Position numbers and translations under genes: made by a program
Shown: positions 5,346 to 11,847 of the stretch, one piece after another
How the letters are laid out: every line of letters begins with the position of its first letter
Position numbering within the stretch: the stretch's first letter is position 1
Assembly: GCA_007125875.1 (NCBI GenBank)
Contig: SLCI01000028.1
Location: 1-11,847 of the forward strand
Reading direction: 5' to 3'
Source: Kiritimatiellia bacterium
GTDB lineage: Bacteria > Verrucomicrobiota > Kiritimatiellia > SLAD01
Length of the DNA: 11,847 nucleotides
Notes under the pieces: generated by a model
Database searches by the model: none
Told to the model about the DNA's origin: nothing
What the model saw: the letters and a program-made list of their open reading frames with translations, nothing else

Positions 5346-6950
5346 ATGACGGACGCGAAAAAAACGAGTTCAGCTTCAACCGCTACGGAGCGCAGGCCGG
5401 TAGCGGTAATCGATCTTGGTGCATCTGCCATTCGGATGGAAATCGCCGAAATCGACGCGATGGGCCGTGTTCATAGCCTTGAGACGCTGCAGCACCCCGT
5501 CAATTTGGGTAAAGACACCTTCAATGCAGGCCAAATCGAGCAGGAGACCATTGAGGAATGTGTATCTGTGCTCAAAGGCTATCGGCGCGTACTGCTCGAC
5601 TATGGCATTGACCGGCCGGATCACATTCGTGCCGTCGCGACTAGTTCCGTCCGGGAAGCTCGAAATCGCCAAACGTTTCTGAATCGACTCTTCATTGCCT
5701 CTCATATCCGTGTTGAAGCCATCGAGGAATCCGAGGTCAATCGGCTCACCTATATTGCTGTGCGCGATGGCTTAGAGCGCTGGGGGGGGCTGGACGCACA
5801 TGACACCTTAATCGTTGAGGTGGGTGGCGGAAGCACCGAAGTTCTCTTGGTACAGGACAAACATGTCACGCTATCGCGCACCTATCGCTTAGGTGCGCTA
5901 CGCATGCGCGAGACATTGGAGACGAGTCGTACGCCCGCGAATCGTATGGCCAGCATTCTGGGACGTCATATTCAGCGAACCGTTGATCAAATTCACCGTA
6001 CGATTCCGCCCGAGCCGGTGCAGCGCATGATTGCGCTAGGTGGTGATGTTCGAATCGCGGCGGACGAATTGGTACCGGATAAATCGGACGAACGCTTGGT
6101 CAGCATTCCACTGAAACGCTTTTACCAGTTTGCACGCAAGGTGGCCGCCACAGCCGTTGATGAGTTGGCACGGACCTATCATCTCGGATTTCAAGATGCT
6201 GAGACCTTGGGCCCCGCGTTGCTAGCCTATGCGCAGTTAGCGGATTCCTTTGATGTTCAGGAACTACTGATCTCAAAAATCACTTTGCGCGATGGGCTAC
6301 TGCTCGAAATGGCTACGCGCGGCATGTGGACGGATCACTTTCGTGATCAGATCGTCCATTCTTCCAAGCAATTGGGCGAGAAGTATAATTATGAGGAAAA
6401 ACATGCTCATCATGTCGCAGAACTTTGCGGGGCCCTGTTCCAAGAGTTGAGCGATGAGCATGAACTGGACCCTCGCTATGAACTGCTTTTGCGGGTAGCG
6501 GCGCTACTGCATGAGGTCGGGCTGTATGTGGGCAATCAAAGTCATCATAAGCATTCGCAATATCTCATCATGAACAGCGATCTGTTTGGTCTTAGCCGAA
6601 AGGATACGTTGATGGTGGCATTGATCGCGCGCTATCATCGGCGAGCGATTCCCAAAGCGTCTCACATTGAATACGCTGCGCTGCCTGAGACCGATCAATT
6701 GATTGTCGCCAAGCTTTCGGCCCTTCTTCGCATTGCGGACGCGCTAGACCAGAATCACATGCAACAGATTCGCGATATCCAGTTTCAGCGTAATGGCCGA
6801 CAACTGATGATTCGTGTTCGCGGTGTTGAAGACCTCACACTGGAACGATTCGCTTTGCGCGATAAGGGACAGCTCTTTCGCGATATTTTCGGTCTTACCG
6901 TTGAGATTCGGCGGGATGCCAAGTTAAGAGGAATTCAACATGTCCGCTAA
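5346..6950 (+). CDS. ppx: Exopolyphosphatase, Ppx/GppA family
   Basis: A cytoplasmic phosphohydrolase that releases phosphate from the ends of polyphosphate; related proteins also hydrolyse pppGpp. The 534 residues comprise two actin-like ASKHA lobes (about 18-330) and a C-terminal HD-like helical domain (about 345-530). Motifs: DLGASAIRM (23-31, first phosphate loop), ATSSVREARN (98-107), EESEVNRL (127-134, with the catalytic Glu expected here), EVGGGSTEVLL (158-168, second phosphate loop), LGGD (231-234) and AALLHEVGLYV (385-395). The first loop has Ala-Ser-Ala where E. coli PPX has Ser-Asn-Ser. The gene overlaps ppk1 by 11 bases, and the pair sets polyphosphate levels by breakdown and synthesis. 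A run of eight G at 5782-5789 lies inside the coding frame. GppA activity cannot be excluded from sequence, but the ppk neighbour favours exopolyphosphatase. Confidence 0.93.
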   Translation: MTDAKKTSSASTATERRPVAVIDLGASAIRMEIAEIDAMGRVHSLETLQHPVNLGKDTFNAGQIEQETIEECVSVLKGYRRVLLDYGIDRPDHIRAVATSSVREARNRQTFLNRLFIASHIRVEAIEESEVNRLTYIAVRDGLERWGGLDAHDTLIVEVGGGSTEVLLVQDKHVTLSRTYRLGALRMRETLETSRTPANRMASILGRHIQRTVDQIHRTIPPEPVQRMIALGGDVRIAADELVPDKSDERLVSIPLKRFYQFARKVAATAVDELARTYHLGFQDAETLGPALLAYAQLADSFDVQELLISKITLRDGLLLEMATRGMWTDHFRDQIVHSSKQLGEKYNYEEKHAHHVAELCGALFQELSDEHELDPRYELLLRVAALLHEVGLYVGNQSHHKHSQYLIMNSDLFGLSRKDTLMVALIARYHRRAIPKASHIEYAALPETDQLIVAKLSALLRIADALDQNHMQQIRDIQFQRNGRQLMIRVRGVEDLTLERFALRDKGQLFRDIFGLTVEIRRDAKLRGIQHVR

Positions 6951-9072
6951 ACGCAAGTCGCCACCACCTGCCACGTTTATTAATCGGGAGCTGAGCTGGC
7001 TGGATTTTAATCAGCGGGTACTGGAAGAAGCTGCTGATTTATCGGTGCCTCTGCTGGAACGTCTAAAGTTCTTAGCCATCACCAGCTCGAACCTCGACGA
7101 ATTCTTTATGGTGCGTGTGGGCGGCCTGCAGTTAATTAAAGAGCAAGGCCGTACGCGACGTGATGCCGCTGGGCTTACGCCCACGCGCCAGCTCCAGTTG
7201 ATTAGTCGCTACGCACGGAAGATCGTGCGCGATCAGTACAACTGCTTTCAACAAGACTTGGAACCTGCACTGCACCAGGCGCGCATACGTCGCGTTATGC
7301 CATCGCAACTGGACCAGGAACAGTTGCGTTTCATCGATCAAACCTTTGAGGACTTAATTTACCCAGTAATTACGCCCATCGCGATTGATGCGAACAAGCC
7401 TTTTCTTCTACTCAAAGCATTAACGCTCTATATCGCTGTGCGGCTTGCACCTGCCCCGAATGAAGAAGACAGTCGCTTTGCTGTAACGATGATTCCTGAC
7501 TCGCTGGCGCGCTTCATGACCCTGCCCTGCCCTGACGGTCATGAGTACATTCATCTGGAAGATGTGGTCGCCACTTTTGCGGATCGGCTCTTTCCCGGCG
7601 AGCCGGTAGAGGAAGCTGTCCCGTTTCGAATCACACGGAACGCTGACATGCAGGTGCGCGAGGATGAAGCGCCGGATTTATTGATGGGAATGGAAGATAT
7701 TCTTGCTGCGCGGCGCACAAGCCCGTGTGTGCGCCTTGAAGTTGGGCATCAGGCTTCCGCACAGTTGAAAAGTTATCTACAGCACGCCTTGGAGGTGGAC
7801 CCCGCCTTCTTGTTCCAAATACCGGGCCCGCTCGATCTTTCCGCCTTTATGGGGCTCGCGACCATGGCGGGTTTTGAAGAGTACAAGTCGGAGTCCTGGC
7901 CTCCCCAGCTATCCCCCGAATTACGCCCTCCGGAGAAGATGTTCGACCTGCTGACAAGGCAAAACATCCTACTTCACCACCCATATGACAGTTTTGAACC
8001 GGTGATTCGCTTCATCGAGGAGGCGGCGGATGATCCGGATGTTTTAGCGATTAAGCAGATTCTCTATCGCACCAGCAATCAGAGTCCAATTGTCGCCGCG
8101 CTCATGCGGGCAGCAGAAAAAGGTAAACAAGTCACCGTGATCGTCGAGCTCAAGGCGCGCTTCGATGAGGCGCGCAATATCGAGTGGGCGCGCGAAATGG
8201 AAGCTGCGGGTGTGCAGGTGATCTATGGTATCCGCGGTTTCAAAACGCATGCAAAGATCTGTGTGGTCATTCGCCGTGAATCATCGGGGATCAAACGCTA
8301 TGTCCATTTTGGCACGGGCAATTACAACGAGAAGACCGCCCGTTTGTACACCGACATCAGCTACATGACGAGTGACGATGATTATGGCGCGGATGCGGCA
8401 ACGTTCTTCAATACCATTACCGGTTATGGCCAATCGGTGCGTTTTCGCAAACTCGATGCCGCGCCGGTCAGTTTACGCACTCGTTTGCTGGAATGTATTG
8501 AGAATGAGGCAGAGCGGTGCAAGCAGGGCCAAAAAGGTCACATCATGGCCAAGTTTAACTCTTTGGTTGATCCTAAATTGATTATGGCGCTCTATGAGGC
8601 ATCACAGGCCGGTGTAAAAATTGAGCTCAATGTGCGTGGCATTTGTTGCCTACGTCCAGGCGTTCCGGGACTGAGCGAGCGCATTAAGGTGGTGAGCGTT
8701 GTGGACCGTTTTCTAGAACATAGCCGGATCATATATTTCCGTCATGGTGGGGATCCGCTCTATTTCATCTCCAGTGCGGATTGGATGCCCCGTAACCTGG
8801 ATCGCCGGATCGAGCTGCTGGTGCCAGTACAGGATGCAATGGCCCAAAACAGATTGTTTACGATTCTGAAGACCTGCTTGCGCGACAATGTCAAAGGTCG
8901 CGAACTCAAAGAGGATCACTATCATCATCGCACCCCATCTAAAAAATCGCGTGCGTTGCGATGCCAATCCTATTTCTATGAACTTGCGCAGCAAGCGGTC
9001 CGTGATCGAGAAAACGAGCAGCGCCAGATCTTTAAGCCACATTTGCCCCAAGGAATGAGGTCGGACCGATGA
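6940..9072 (+). CDS. ppk1: Polyphosphate kinase 1
   Basis: PPK1 reversibly transfers the gamma phosphate of ATP to growing polyphosphate, through a phosphohistidine intermediate. The 710 residues have the standard four-domain order: an N domain with NRELSWLDFNQRVLEEA (15-31), a head domain (about 120-330), and two phospholipase D-like catalytic domains. His437 in THAK corresponds to the autophosphorylated histidine, and His594 in EHSR to the second essential histidine. HFGTGNYNEKTARLYTD (456-472) and SSADWMPRNLDRRIELL (611-627) are the hallmark blocks and are intact. The start ATG lies within the ppx 3' end and is preceded by TAAGAGGA (6925-6932), so translation is coupled to ppx. Its own stop overlaps the sixA start (ATGA). 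This is a complete, apparently functional enzyme. Confidence 0.97.
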   Translation: MSAKRKSPPPATFINRELSWLDFNQRVLEEAADLSVPLLERLKFLAITSSNLDEFFMVRVGGLQLIKEQGRTRRDAAGLTPTRQLQLISRYARKIVRDQYNCFQQDLEPALHQARIRRVMPSQLDQEQLRFIDQTFEDLIYPVITPIAIDANKPFLLLKALTLYIAVRLAPAPNEEDSRFAVTMIPDSLARFMTLPCPDGHEYIHLEDVVATFADRLFPGEPVEEAVPFRITRNADMQVREDEAPDLLMGMEDILAARRTSPCVRLEVGHQASAQLKSYLQHALEVDPAFLFQIPGPLDLSAFMGLATMAGFEEYKSESWPPQLSPELRPPEKMFDLLTRQNILLHHPYDSFEPVIRFIEEAADDPDVLAIKQILYRTSNQSPIVAALMRAAEKGKQVTVIVELKARFDEARNIEWAREMEAAGVQVIYGIRGFKTHAKICVVIRRESSGIKRYVHFGTGNYNEKTARLYTDISYMTSDDDYGADAATFFNTITGYGQSVRFRKLDAAPVSLRTRLLECIENEAERCKQGQKGHIMAKFNSLVDPKLIMALYEASQAGVKIELNVRGICCLRPGVPGLSERIKVVSVVDRFLEHSRIIYFRHGGDPLYFISSADWMPRNLDRRIELLVPVQDAMAQNRLFTILKTCLRDNVKGRELKEDHYHHRTPSKKSRALRCQSYFYELAQQAVRDRENEQRQIFKPHLPQGMRSDR

Positions 9073-9596
9073 AGACGCTTTACTTGGTGCGACATGGCAT
9101 AGCACTCGATTTAGGACAAGGCGGAATAACGCGTGACTTTGATCGTCCGCTGTCTTCACGAGGTGCGGTCAAGACGCGTGCCGTTGCCGAAGGCCTGCTC
9201 GCTCTGGGTGTTAAGCCCGAGACGATCGGCAGCAGCGCACTTGTTCGCGCGCGAGAAACCGCTGATATACTGCGTGAGGGATTATGCCCAGACCAACCCG
9301 AAGTCATTTGTGACTTCATGGCACCCGGTGGCGCATCCGCATCACTTTTCAACTGGCTGAAATCACAGCCTGAGTCATCCGTTATGCTCGTGGGGCATAT
9401 GCCTGACTTGAGTACCTTCACTGCTCTTTGTCAACCGCCGGAAACGCGACAATGGGTCACCTTCAAGAAAGCGGGCTGCGCCTGTATTCGATTCGAGAAT
9501 CAGATTGGCGCTGGCTGTGGAGAGCTGGAATGGTATCGCTCACCAAGCGAATTGCGTGGTGTGATCGACGAAACGGATACCACTTCTTCCAGCTGA
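9069..9596 (+). CDS. sixA: Phosphohistidine phosphatase SixA-like
   Basis: A short histidine-phosphatase superfamily (branch 1) protein. SixA in E. coli removes phosphate from phosphohistidine on phosphotransfer proteins. The 175-residue length fits. RHG at residues 8-10 contains the nucleophile His9. The conserved Arg of the RARETADIL block (60-68) and His110 in VGHMPDL complete the pocket. The ATG overlaps the ppk1 stop by four bases and has AGGAATGAGG (9051-9060) just upstream, so it is the third gene of the polyphosphate operon. That position makes a role next to polyphosphate metabolism attractive, for instance dephosphorylating a phosphohistidine protein. This is inference: a phosphohistidine substrate is not visible in the sequence. 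Confidence 0.88.
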   Translation: MKTLYLVRHGIALDLGQGGITRDFDRPLSSRGAVKTRAVAEGLLALGVKPETIGSSALVRARETADILREGLCPDQPEVICDFMAPGGASASLFNWLKSQPESSVMLVGHMPDLSTFTALCQPPETRQWVTFKKAGCACIRFENQIGAGCGELEWYRSPSELRGVIDETDTTSSS

Positions 9597-9622
9597 TTAT
9601 CCCCCATTCTGTGTGGTAGACT
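9594..9622 (+). promoter_or_regulatory. Extended -10 promoter of the esterase gene, leaderless
   Basis: TG-G-TAGACT (9614-9622) is an extended -10 element, with the ATG beginning 7 bases later and no Shine-Dalgarno in between. The -35 at 17 bases (TGATTA, 9594-9599) is poor, as is usual for extended -10 promoters. It overlaps the sixA stop codon. Confidence 0.5.
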
Positions 9623-9629
9623 CCGGGCC

Positions 9630-10388
9630 ATGATTGTAGGAAATCACGTAATACATCAGATCACGCCGAGTCATTTATTGCCTCGGCCCGTTATCGTTTG
9701 GTTGCCACCTTCGTATGAAGCAGAGAGGGATCGACGTTATCCTGTGCTGTATATGCACGATGGACAGCAGATCTTTGATCCAGACACGTCGACTTTGGGG
9801 AAGGATTGGGAGGTCGATGAATGGTGTGATCGCTTGATAAGCGCCGGAGAACTGAAAGAAATTATCGTTGTCGGCATCTACAACACCGAAAATCGCTATG
9901 ACGAATACGGTGCCTCCGCGCAAGCTGAGGAATACACGCGTTTCGTGACTGATGAACTGAAACCCATGATCGATGGGACCTATCGCACATTACCAGATCG
10001 CTCGCATACTGCCGTAGCTGGCAGCTCCATGGGTGGCGGACTCTCCTTCTATATGGCTTGGACTCGTCCTGATGTATTTTTCGGTGCGGCCTGTTTGTCG
10101 TCCGCTTTCAGTTACAAGCAGGGCGAGGTCATCTTTGATTTGGTGAATCAATCATCAGTATGGCCGGATCTATGTCTTTATCTGCACTGTGGCGACGGGG
10201 ACGAGTTGGAACGCCTGCTGATGAACGATCTGGAGCGCATGGAAAAAGCTCTCGAGGAAAAAGGCTGGCTTGATCAGGCCGATGTATGTGTTGAGCGGGC
10301 TCCCGGAGAGAAACATGATGAGGCCGCGTGGGCCCGTTACACGGGCACGTGGCTGAAATTCTTGTTTGGGAGTAGACCGTCACAATGA
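9630..10388 (+). CDS. Esterase D / enterochelin esterase-like hydrolase
   Basis: An alpha/beta-hydrolase of the putative-esterase (esterase D, PF00756-like) family, 252 residues. RPVIVWLPPSYE (19-30) and YPVLYMHDGQQIFDP (37-51) are the typical first strands and oxyanion region. The nucleophile Ser133 is in GSSMGG (131-136), the acid is likely Asp189 or Asp191 in CGDGDE, and His229 in GEKHDEAAWARY closes the triad. No signal peptide is visible, so it is probably cytoplasmic. Relatives cleave siderophore esters, feruloyl or acetyl groups on sugars, or acyl-thio compounds; which applies here cannot be told. It begins 33 bases after sixA and seems to have its own extended -10 promoter, although readthrough from the polyphosphate operon is possible because no terminator intervenes. 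Confidence 0.87.
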   Translation: MIVGNHVIHQITPSHLLPRPVIVWLPPSYEAERDRRYPVLYMHDGQQIFDPDTSTLGKDWEVDEWCDRLISAGELKEIIVVGIYNTENRYDEYGASAQAEEYTRFVTDELKPMIDGTYRTLPDRSHTAVAGSSMGGGLSFYMAWTRPDVFFGAACLSSAFSYKQGEVIFDLVNQSSVWPDLCLYLHCGDGDELERLLMNDLERMEKALEEKGWLDQADVCVERAPGEKHDEAAWARYTGTWLKFLFGSRPSQ

Positions 10389-10421
10389 TACCAGTTTCAA
10401 TAGCTTTACGGTACAGTCTCC

Positions 10422-10441
10422 GGGCAACACGGAGGTTGCCC
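10422..10441. repeat. Perfect 7-bp hairpin
   Basis: GGGCAAC, loop ACGGAG, GTTGCCC forms a perfect 7-pair stem 33 bases after the esterase stop codon. No T run follows, so it is not a canonical intrinsic terminator, though its place after the gene fits mRNA 3'-end formation. Confidence 0.55.
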
Positions 10442-10488
10442 CTCCAGTGCCCAATAAGCAGAGCCAGTTACGATAAGGGCGTTGCGAA

Positions 10489-10510
10489 GGGACGCGCTCT
10501 GTCGCGTCCT
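10489..10510. repeat. Hairpin with CTCTGT loop
   Basis: GGGACGCG, loop CTCTGT, CGCGTCCT forms an 8-pair stem (6 perfect inner pairs at 10491-10508, then G-C and a G-T). It lies upstream of the acyltransferase gene. The loop is nearly the same as that of the hairpin at 11552-11571, while the stems differ, suggesting one repeat family. Confidence 0.55.
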
Positions 10511-10543
10511 CTGCGAATTAGCTGAAAAGAATTGGAAACGGGT

Positions 10544-11488
10544 ATGAGTTCTCTCAAAGCACTGCGTAAACGAATCGAAACTGCGATCACGCGATTAGCT
10601 TTGCGATGGGTACCACACTGGCAGCGGGCCACGATTTTGCGTACAGCTCGCATTTTAGGGTACATTGGGTATCTGCTGCCCACGGCATTGCGCCGAGTCG
10701 GCTTGACCAATCTCGACTTGGTATATGGCGAGGCCAAGTCAAAGAAAGAAAAGCAGGCGATACTGAGGGAAGCCTTTCAAACGGCTACGCTGGTCTTCTT
10801 GGATATCTTTTGGTTTGCCGAACAGACTCGTGAGCGCATTGAATCGCTTGTTACCTTCGATCCACAGCTCGACGAGCTGTTCCAGCGCAAGGCGCACATG
10901 TGCATTACGGCGCATCTGGGCAACTGGGAATTGCTGGGACATGCCGTTAGTGTGCGCGGTAACCCGCTGTCGAGTGTTGCCGCCCCACTCGTAAATCCTG
11001 CCGTCGACGAATATTTGGCTCGCATTCGCGTCGTTTCGGGACAGATCATCATCCCACGCGACGGCGCAATCCGCGGCATGCTGCGAACGCTGAAAGAGGA
11101 TGGCAAAATTGGCCTGCTGCTGGATCAGAATACGCGGCCGCGTCAAGGCGGTATCTTTGTCGATTTCTTCGGCTTGCCCGTACCAATCTCCGATGCAGGA
11201 GCCGTGTTGGCCCTCAAGACGAATGCAGATATCCTTTTGGGCTTCTGTATTCCTAAATGGGACGGATCATACTATGTCCATTCCTGCCCTAAGATTATCC
11301 CGAGCGAGGTTTCTGGCGAAAGCAAAGATGAGCAGGTGTTGAAGCTGACCCAAGCAATCGCGACAGCGATTGAGCAGGCCATCCGCGCTCATCCGACGGC
11401 CTGGCTATGGATGTATAAGCGTTGGAAGCATGTTCCGTCGGATCGATCGATATCGGAATATCCCTATTACGCTAAACGCGCGAAGTAG
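10544..11488 (+). CDS. Lipid A-type (LpxL/HtrB-like) acyltransferase
   Basis: An inner-membrane-associated acyltransferase of the bacterial lipid A biosynthesis acyltransferase family, which adds secondary acyl chains to lipid A precursors or related lipids. The protein has 314 residues. The HX4E catalytic motif is HLGNWE with His124 and Glu129 (in ITAHLGNWELLGH). The following blocks also fit the family: PRDGAIRGML (171-180), LLLDQNTRPRQGGIFVDFFG (191-210) and DAGAVLALKTNAD (217-229). The C terminus has PTAWLWMYKRWK (284-295), typical of LpxL/LpxM. The N-terminal region (25-60) is amphipathic to hydrophobic, as expected for membrane attachment. The ATG at 10544 has GGAAA five bases upstream; an in-frame TTG at 10532 would add only four residues. 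The acyl donor and exact lipid target are unknown. It stands alone between two hairpin-rich intergenic stretches. Confidence 0.92.
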   Translation: MSSLKALRKRIETAITRLALRWVPHWQRATILRTARILGYIGYLLPTALRRVGLTNLDLVYGEAKSKKEKQAILREAFQTATLVFLDIFWFAEQTRERIESLVTFDPQLDELFQRKAHMCITAHLGNWELLGHAVSVRGNPLSSVAAPLVNPAVDEYLARIRVVSGQIIIPRDGAIRGMLRTLKEDGKIGLLLDQNTRPRQGGIFVDFFGLPVPISDAGAVLALKTNADILLGFCIPKWDGSYYVHSCPKIIPSEVSGESKDEQVLKLTQAIATAIEQAIRAHPTAWLWMYKRWKHVPSDRSISEYPYYAKRAK

Positions 11489-11554
11489 GAGCTCCGCCGC
11501 TCGTTTAAGGGCGACCTACAGTGCCATCAACAAACAGCGTCGCTGTTGTAGGCC
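11489..11554. repeat. Repeat A, copy 1
   Basis: The first copy of a palindromic unit that begins at the acyltransferase stop. It contains a short stem around CGCTC/GGGCG (11499-11513), the block GTGCCATCAACAAAC, and the hairpin AACAGC-GTC-GCTGTT (11533-11547), ending TGTAGGCC. A second copy follows about 230 bases later. Confidence 0.8.
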
Positions 11555-11571
11555 GATCCTCTGCGATCGGC
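11552..11571. repeat. Perfect 7-bp hairpin with CTCTGC loop
   Basis: GCCGATC, loop CTCTGC, GATCGGC forms a perfect 7-pair stem directly after repeat A copy 1. It shares the CTCTGY hexaloop with the hairpin at 10489-10510. It is missing between A and B in the second round. Confidence 0.65.
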
Positions 11572-11637
11572 GGAATTGATCGCGGGAGAACGAAGTAGAT
11601 TGTCTATTTTGCCCTCTAGCGTTCACGGCTCATCCGG
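11572..11637. other. Unique spacer within the repeat region
   Basis: I see no gene and no strong secondary structure here. It separates the first A unit and its hairpin from the first B unit. The second round of the repeat has no counterpart: A and B there are separated by only a couple of bases. Confidence 0.5.
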
Positions 11638-11698
11638 AGGATTCGCTCTACCTTTGCGTGATGGGAGCGGTAGGGCGAGGCGTCTCTGCCGAGCCGCA
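11638..11698. repeat. Repeat B, copy 1
   Basis: A 61-base unit matched by copy 2 at 59 of 61 positions. It holds two nested or competing hairpins. GCTCTACC (11645-11652) pairs with GGTAGGGC (11669-11676). GGCGAGGC (11674-11681) faces GCCGAGCC (11688-11695) as two 3-bp stems around a tandem G-A/A-G mismatch, with a six-base loop. Confidence 0.85.
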
Positions 11699-11716
11699 CA
11701 GGGACACAGGATACTG

Positions 11717-11784
11717 AGGAGGCCGCCGCCCGTTTAGGGCGACCCGATCAGTGCCATCAACAAACGGCATTACCGTTGTAGGCC
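11717..11784. repeat. Repeat A, copy 2
   Basis: The second copy of the A unit, sharing GTGCCATCAACAAAC and TGTAGGCC with copy 1. The internal hairpin is AACGG-CATTA-CCGTT (11763-11777), the same 15-base span as in copy 1. One A-T pair of copy 1 is replaced by a G-C pair, a compensatory change. The unit starts near 11717 with GAGGAGGCCGCC. Confidence 0.8.
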
Positions 11785-11786
11785 TA

Positions 11787-11847
11787 AGGATTCGCTCTAC
11801 CTTTGCGTGATGGGAGCGGTAGGGCGAGGCATCCCTGCCGAGCCGCA
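11787..11847. repeat. Repeat B, copy 2
   Basis: The second 61-base B unit, ending exactly at the window edge, so the array may continue beyond it. The two differences from copy 1 both fall in the six-base loop of the second hairpin (GTCTCT versus ATCCCT), leaving every stem position unchanged. Confidence 0.85.

Noticed and set aside
6498..6530. HE instead of HD in the C-terminal domain of Ppx (LLHEVG)
   Set aside because: As I recall, E. coli PPX also has HEVG at this place, so this is normal for the family and not a lost metal site.
8713..9159. Minus-strand open frame of 148 codons across the ppk1-sixA junction
   Set aside because: It is antisense to two confirmed coding regions. No family features and no promoter or ribosome site support it.
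10422..10510. Intrinsic terminators after the esterase gene
   Set aside because: The hairpins are strong, but neither is followed by a run of T on either strand, so they are reported as hairpins only.
11489..11847. CRISPR array or tRNA in the terminal repeat region
   Set aside because: There are only two copies of two long units, without regular short spacers, and no cloverleaf with an anticodon arm can be drawn.

Overview
The window carries ten protein-coding genes, mostly housekeeping and accessory-metabolism genes. There are no tRNA, rRNA, CRISPR or transposase genes. The host is Gram-negative: there is a lipid A-type acyltransferase, a putative lipoprotein and an SPase I. I lean towards Verrucomicrobiota or a close PVC relative, with moderate confidence. 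Three things suggest this: the style of the Ppx (a DLGASAIRM phosphate loop with an EESEVNRL catalytic stretch), the style of the ROK kinase, and intergenic palindromes built on CGGCTCGGC...GCCCTACC and GGGACGCG..CGCGTCC. All three resemble what I remember from that phylum. A divergent gammaproteobacterium is the main alternative.

Left part (1-3065): queG (epoxyqueuosine reductase, minus strand) is divergent from a small signal peptidase I gene. The two share a compact back-to-back promoter region of about 60 bases. The peptidase gene is translationally coupled to a membrane-anchored protein of unknown function, probably with a TTG start. That gene converges on, and overlaps by 38 bases, a minus-strand gene for a secreted glutaminyl-peptide cyclotransferase that is probably a lipoprotein.

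Middle (3202-5225): a two-gene operon encodes an extended SDR sugar epimerase/dehydratase-like protein and a ROK-family sugar kinase. The kinase has lost the three zinc-binding cysteines typical of ROK proteins. Next (5346-9596) comes a tight polyphosphate operon, ppx-ppk1-sixA, with 11-base and 4-base overlaps. It couples polyphosphate degradation and synthesis to a histidine-phosphatase.

Right part (9630-11488): an esterase D/enterochelin-esterase-like hydrolase, then a short intergenic stretch with two perfect hairpins, then an LpxL/HtrB-like acyltransferase. The last 360 bases hold no gene. They are filled by two rounds of a compound palindromic repeat (A-B, A-B), whose differences between copies largely preserve the hairpins.

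The most interesting non-coding signals are two: a recurring architecture in which a -10-like hexamer lies 6-9 bases upstream of a start codon that has no Shine-Dalgarno (predicted leaderless mRNAs), and the family of hairpin repeats. I see no clear new defence or mobile system here.
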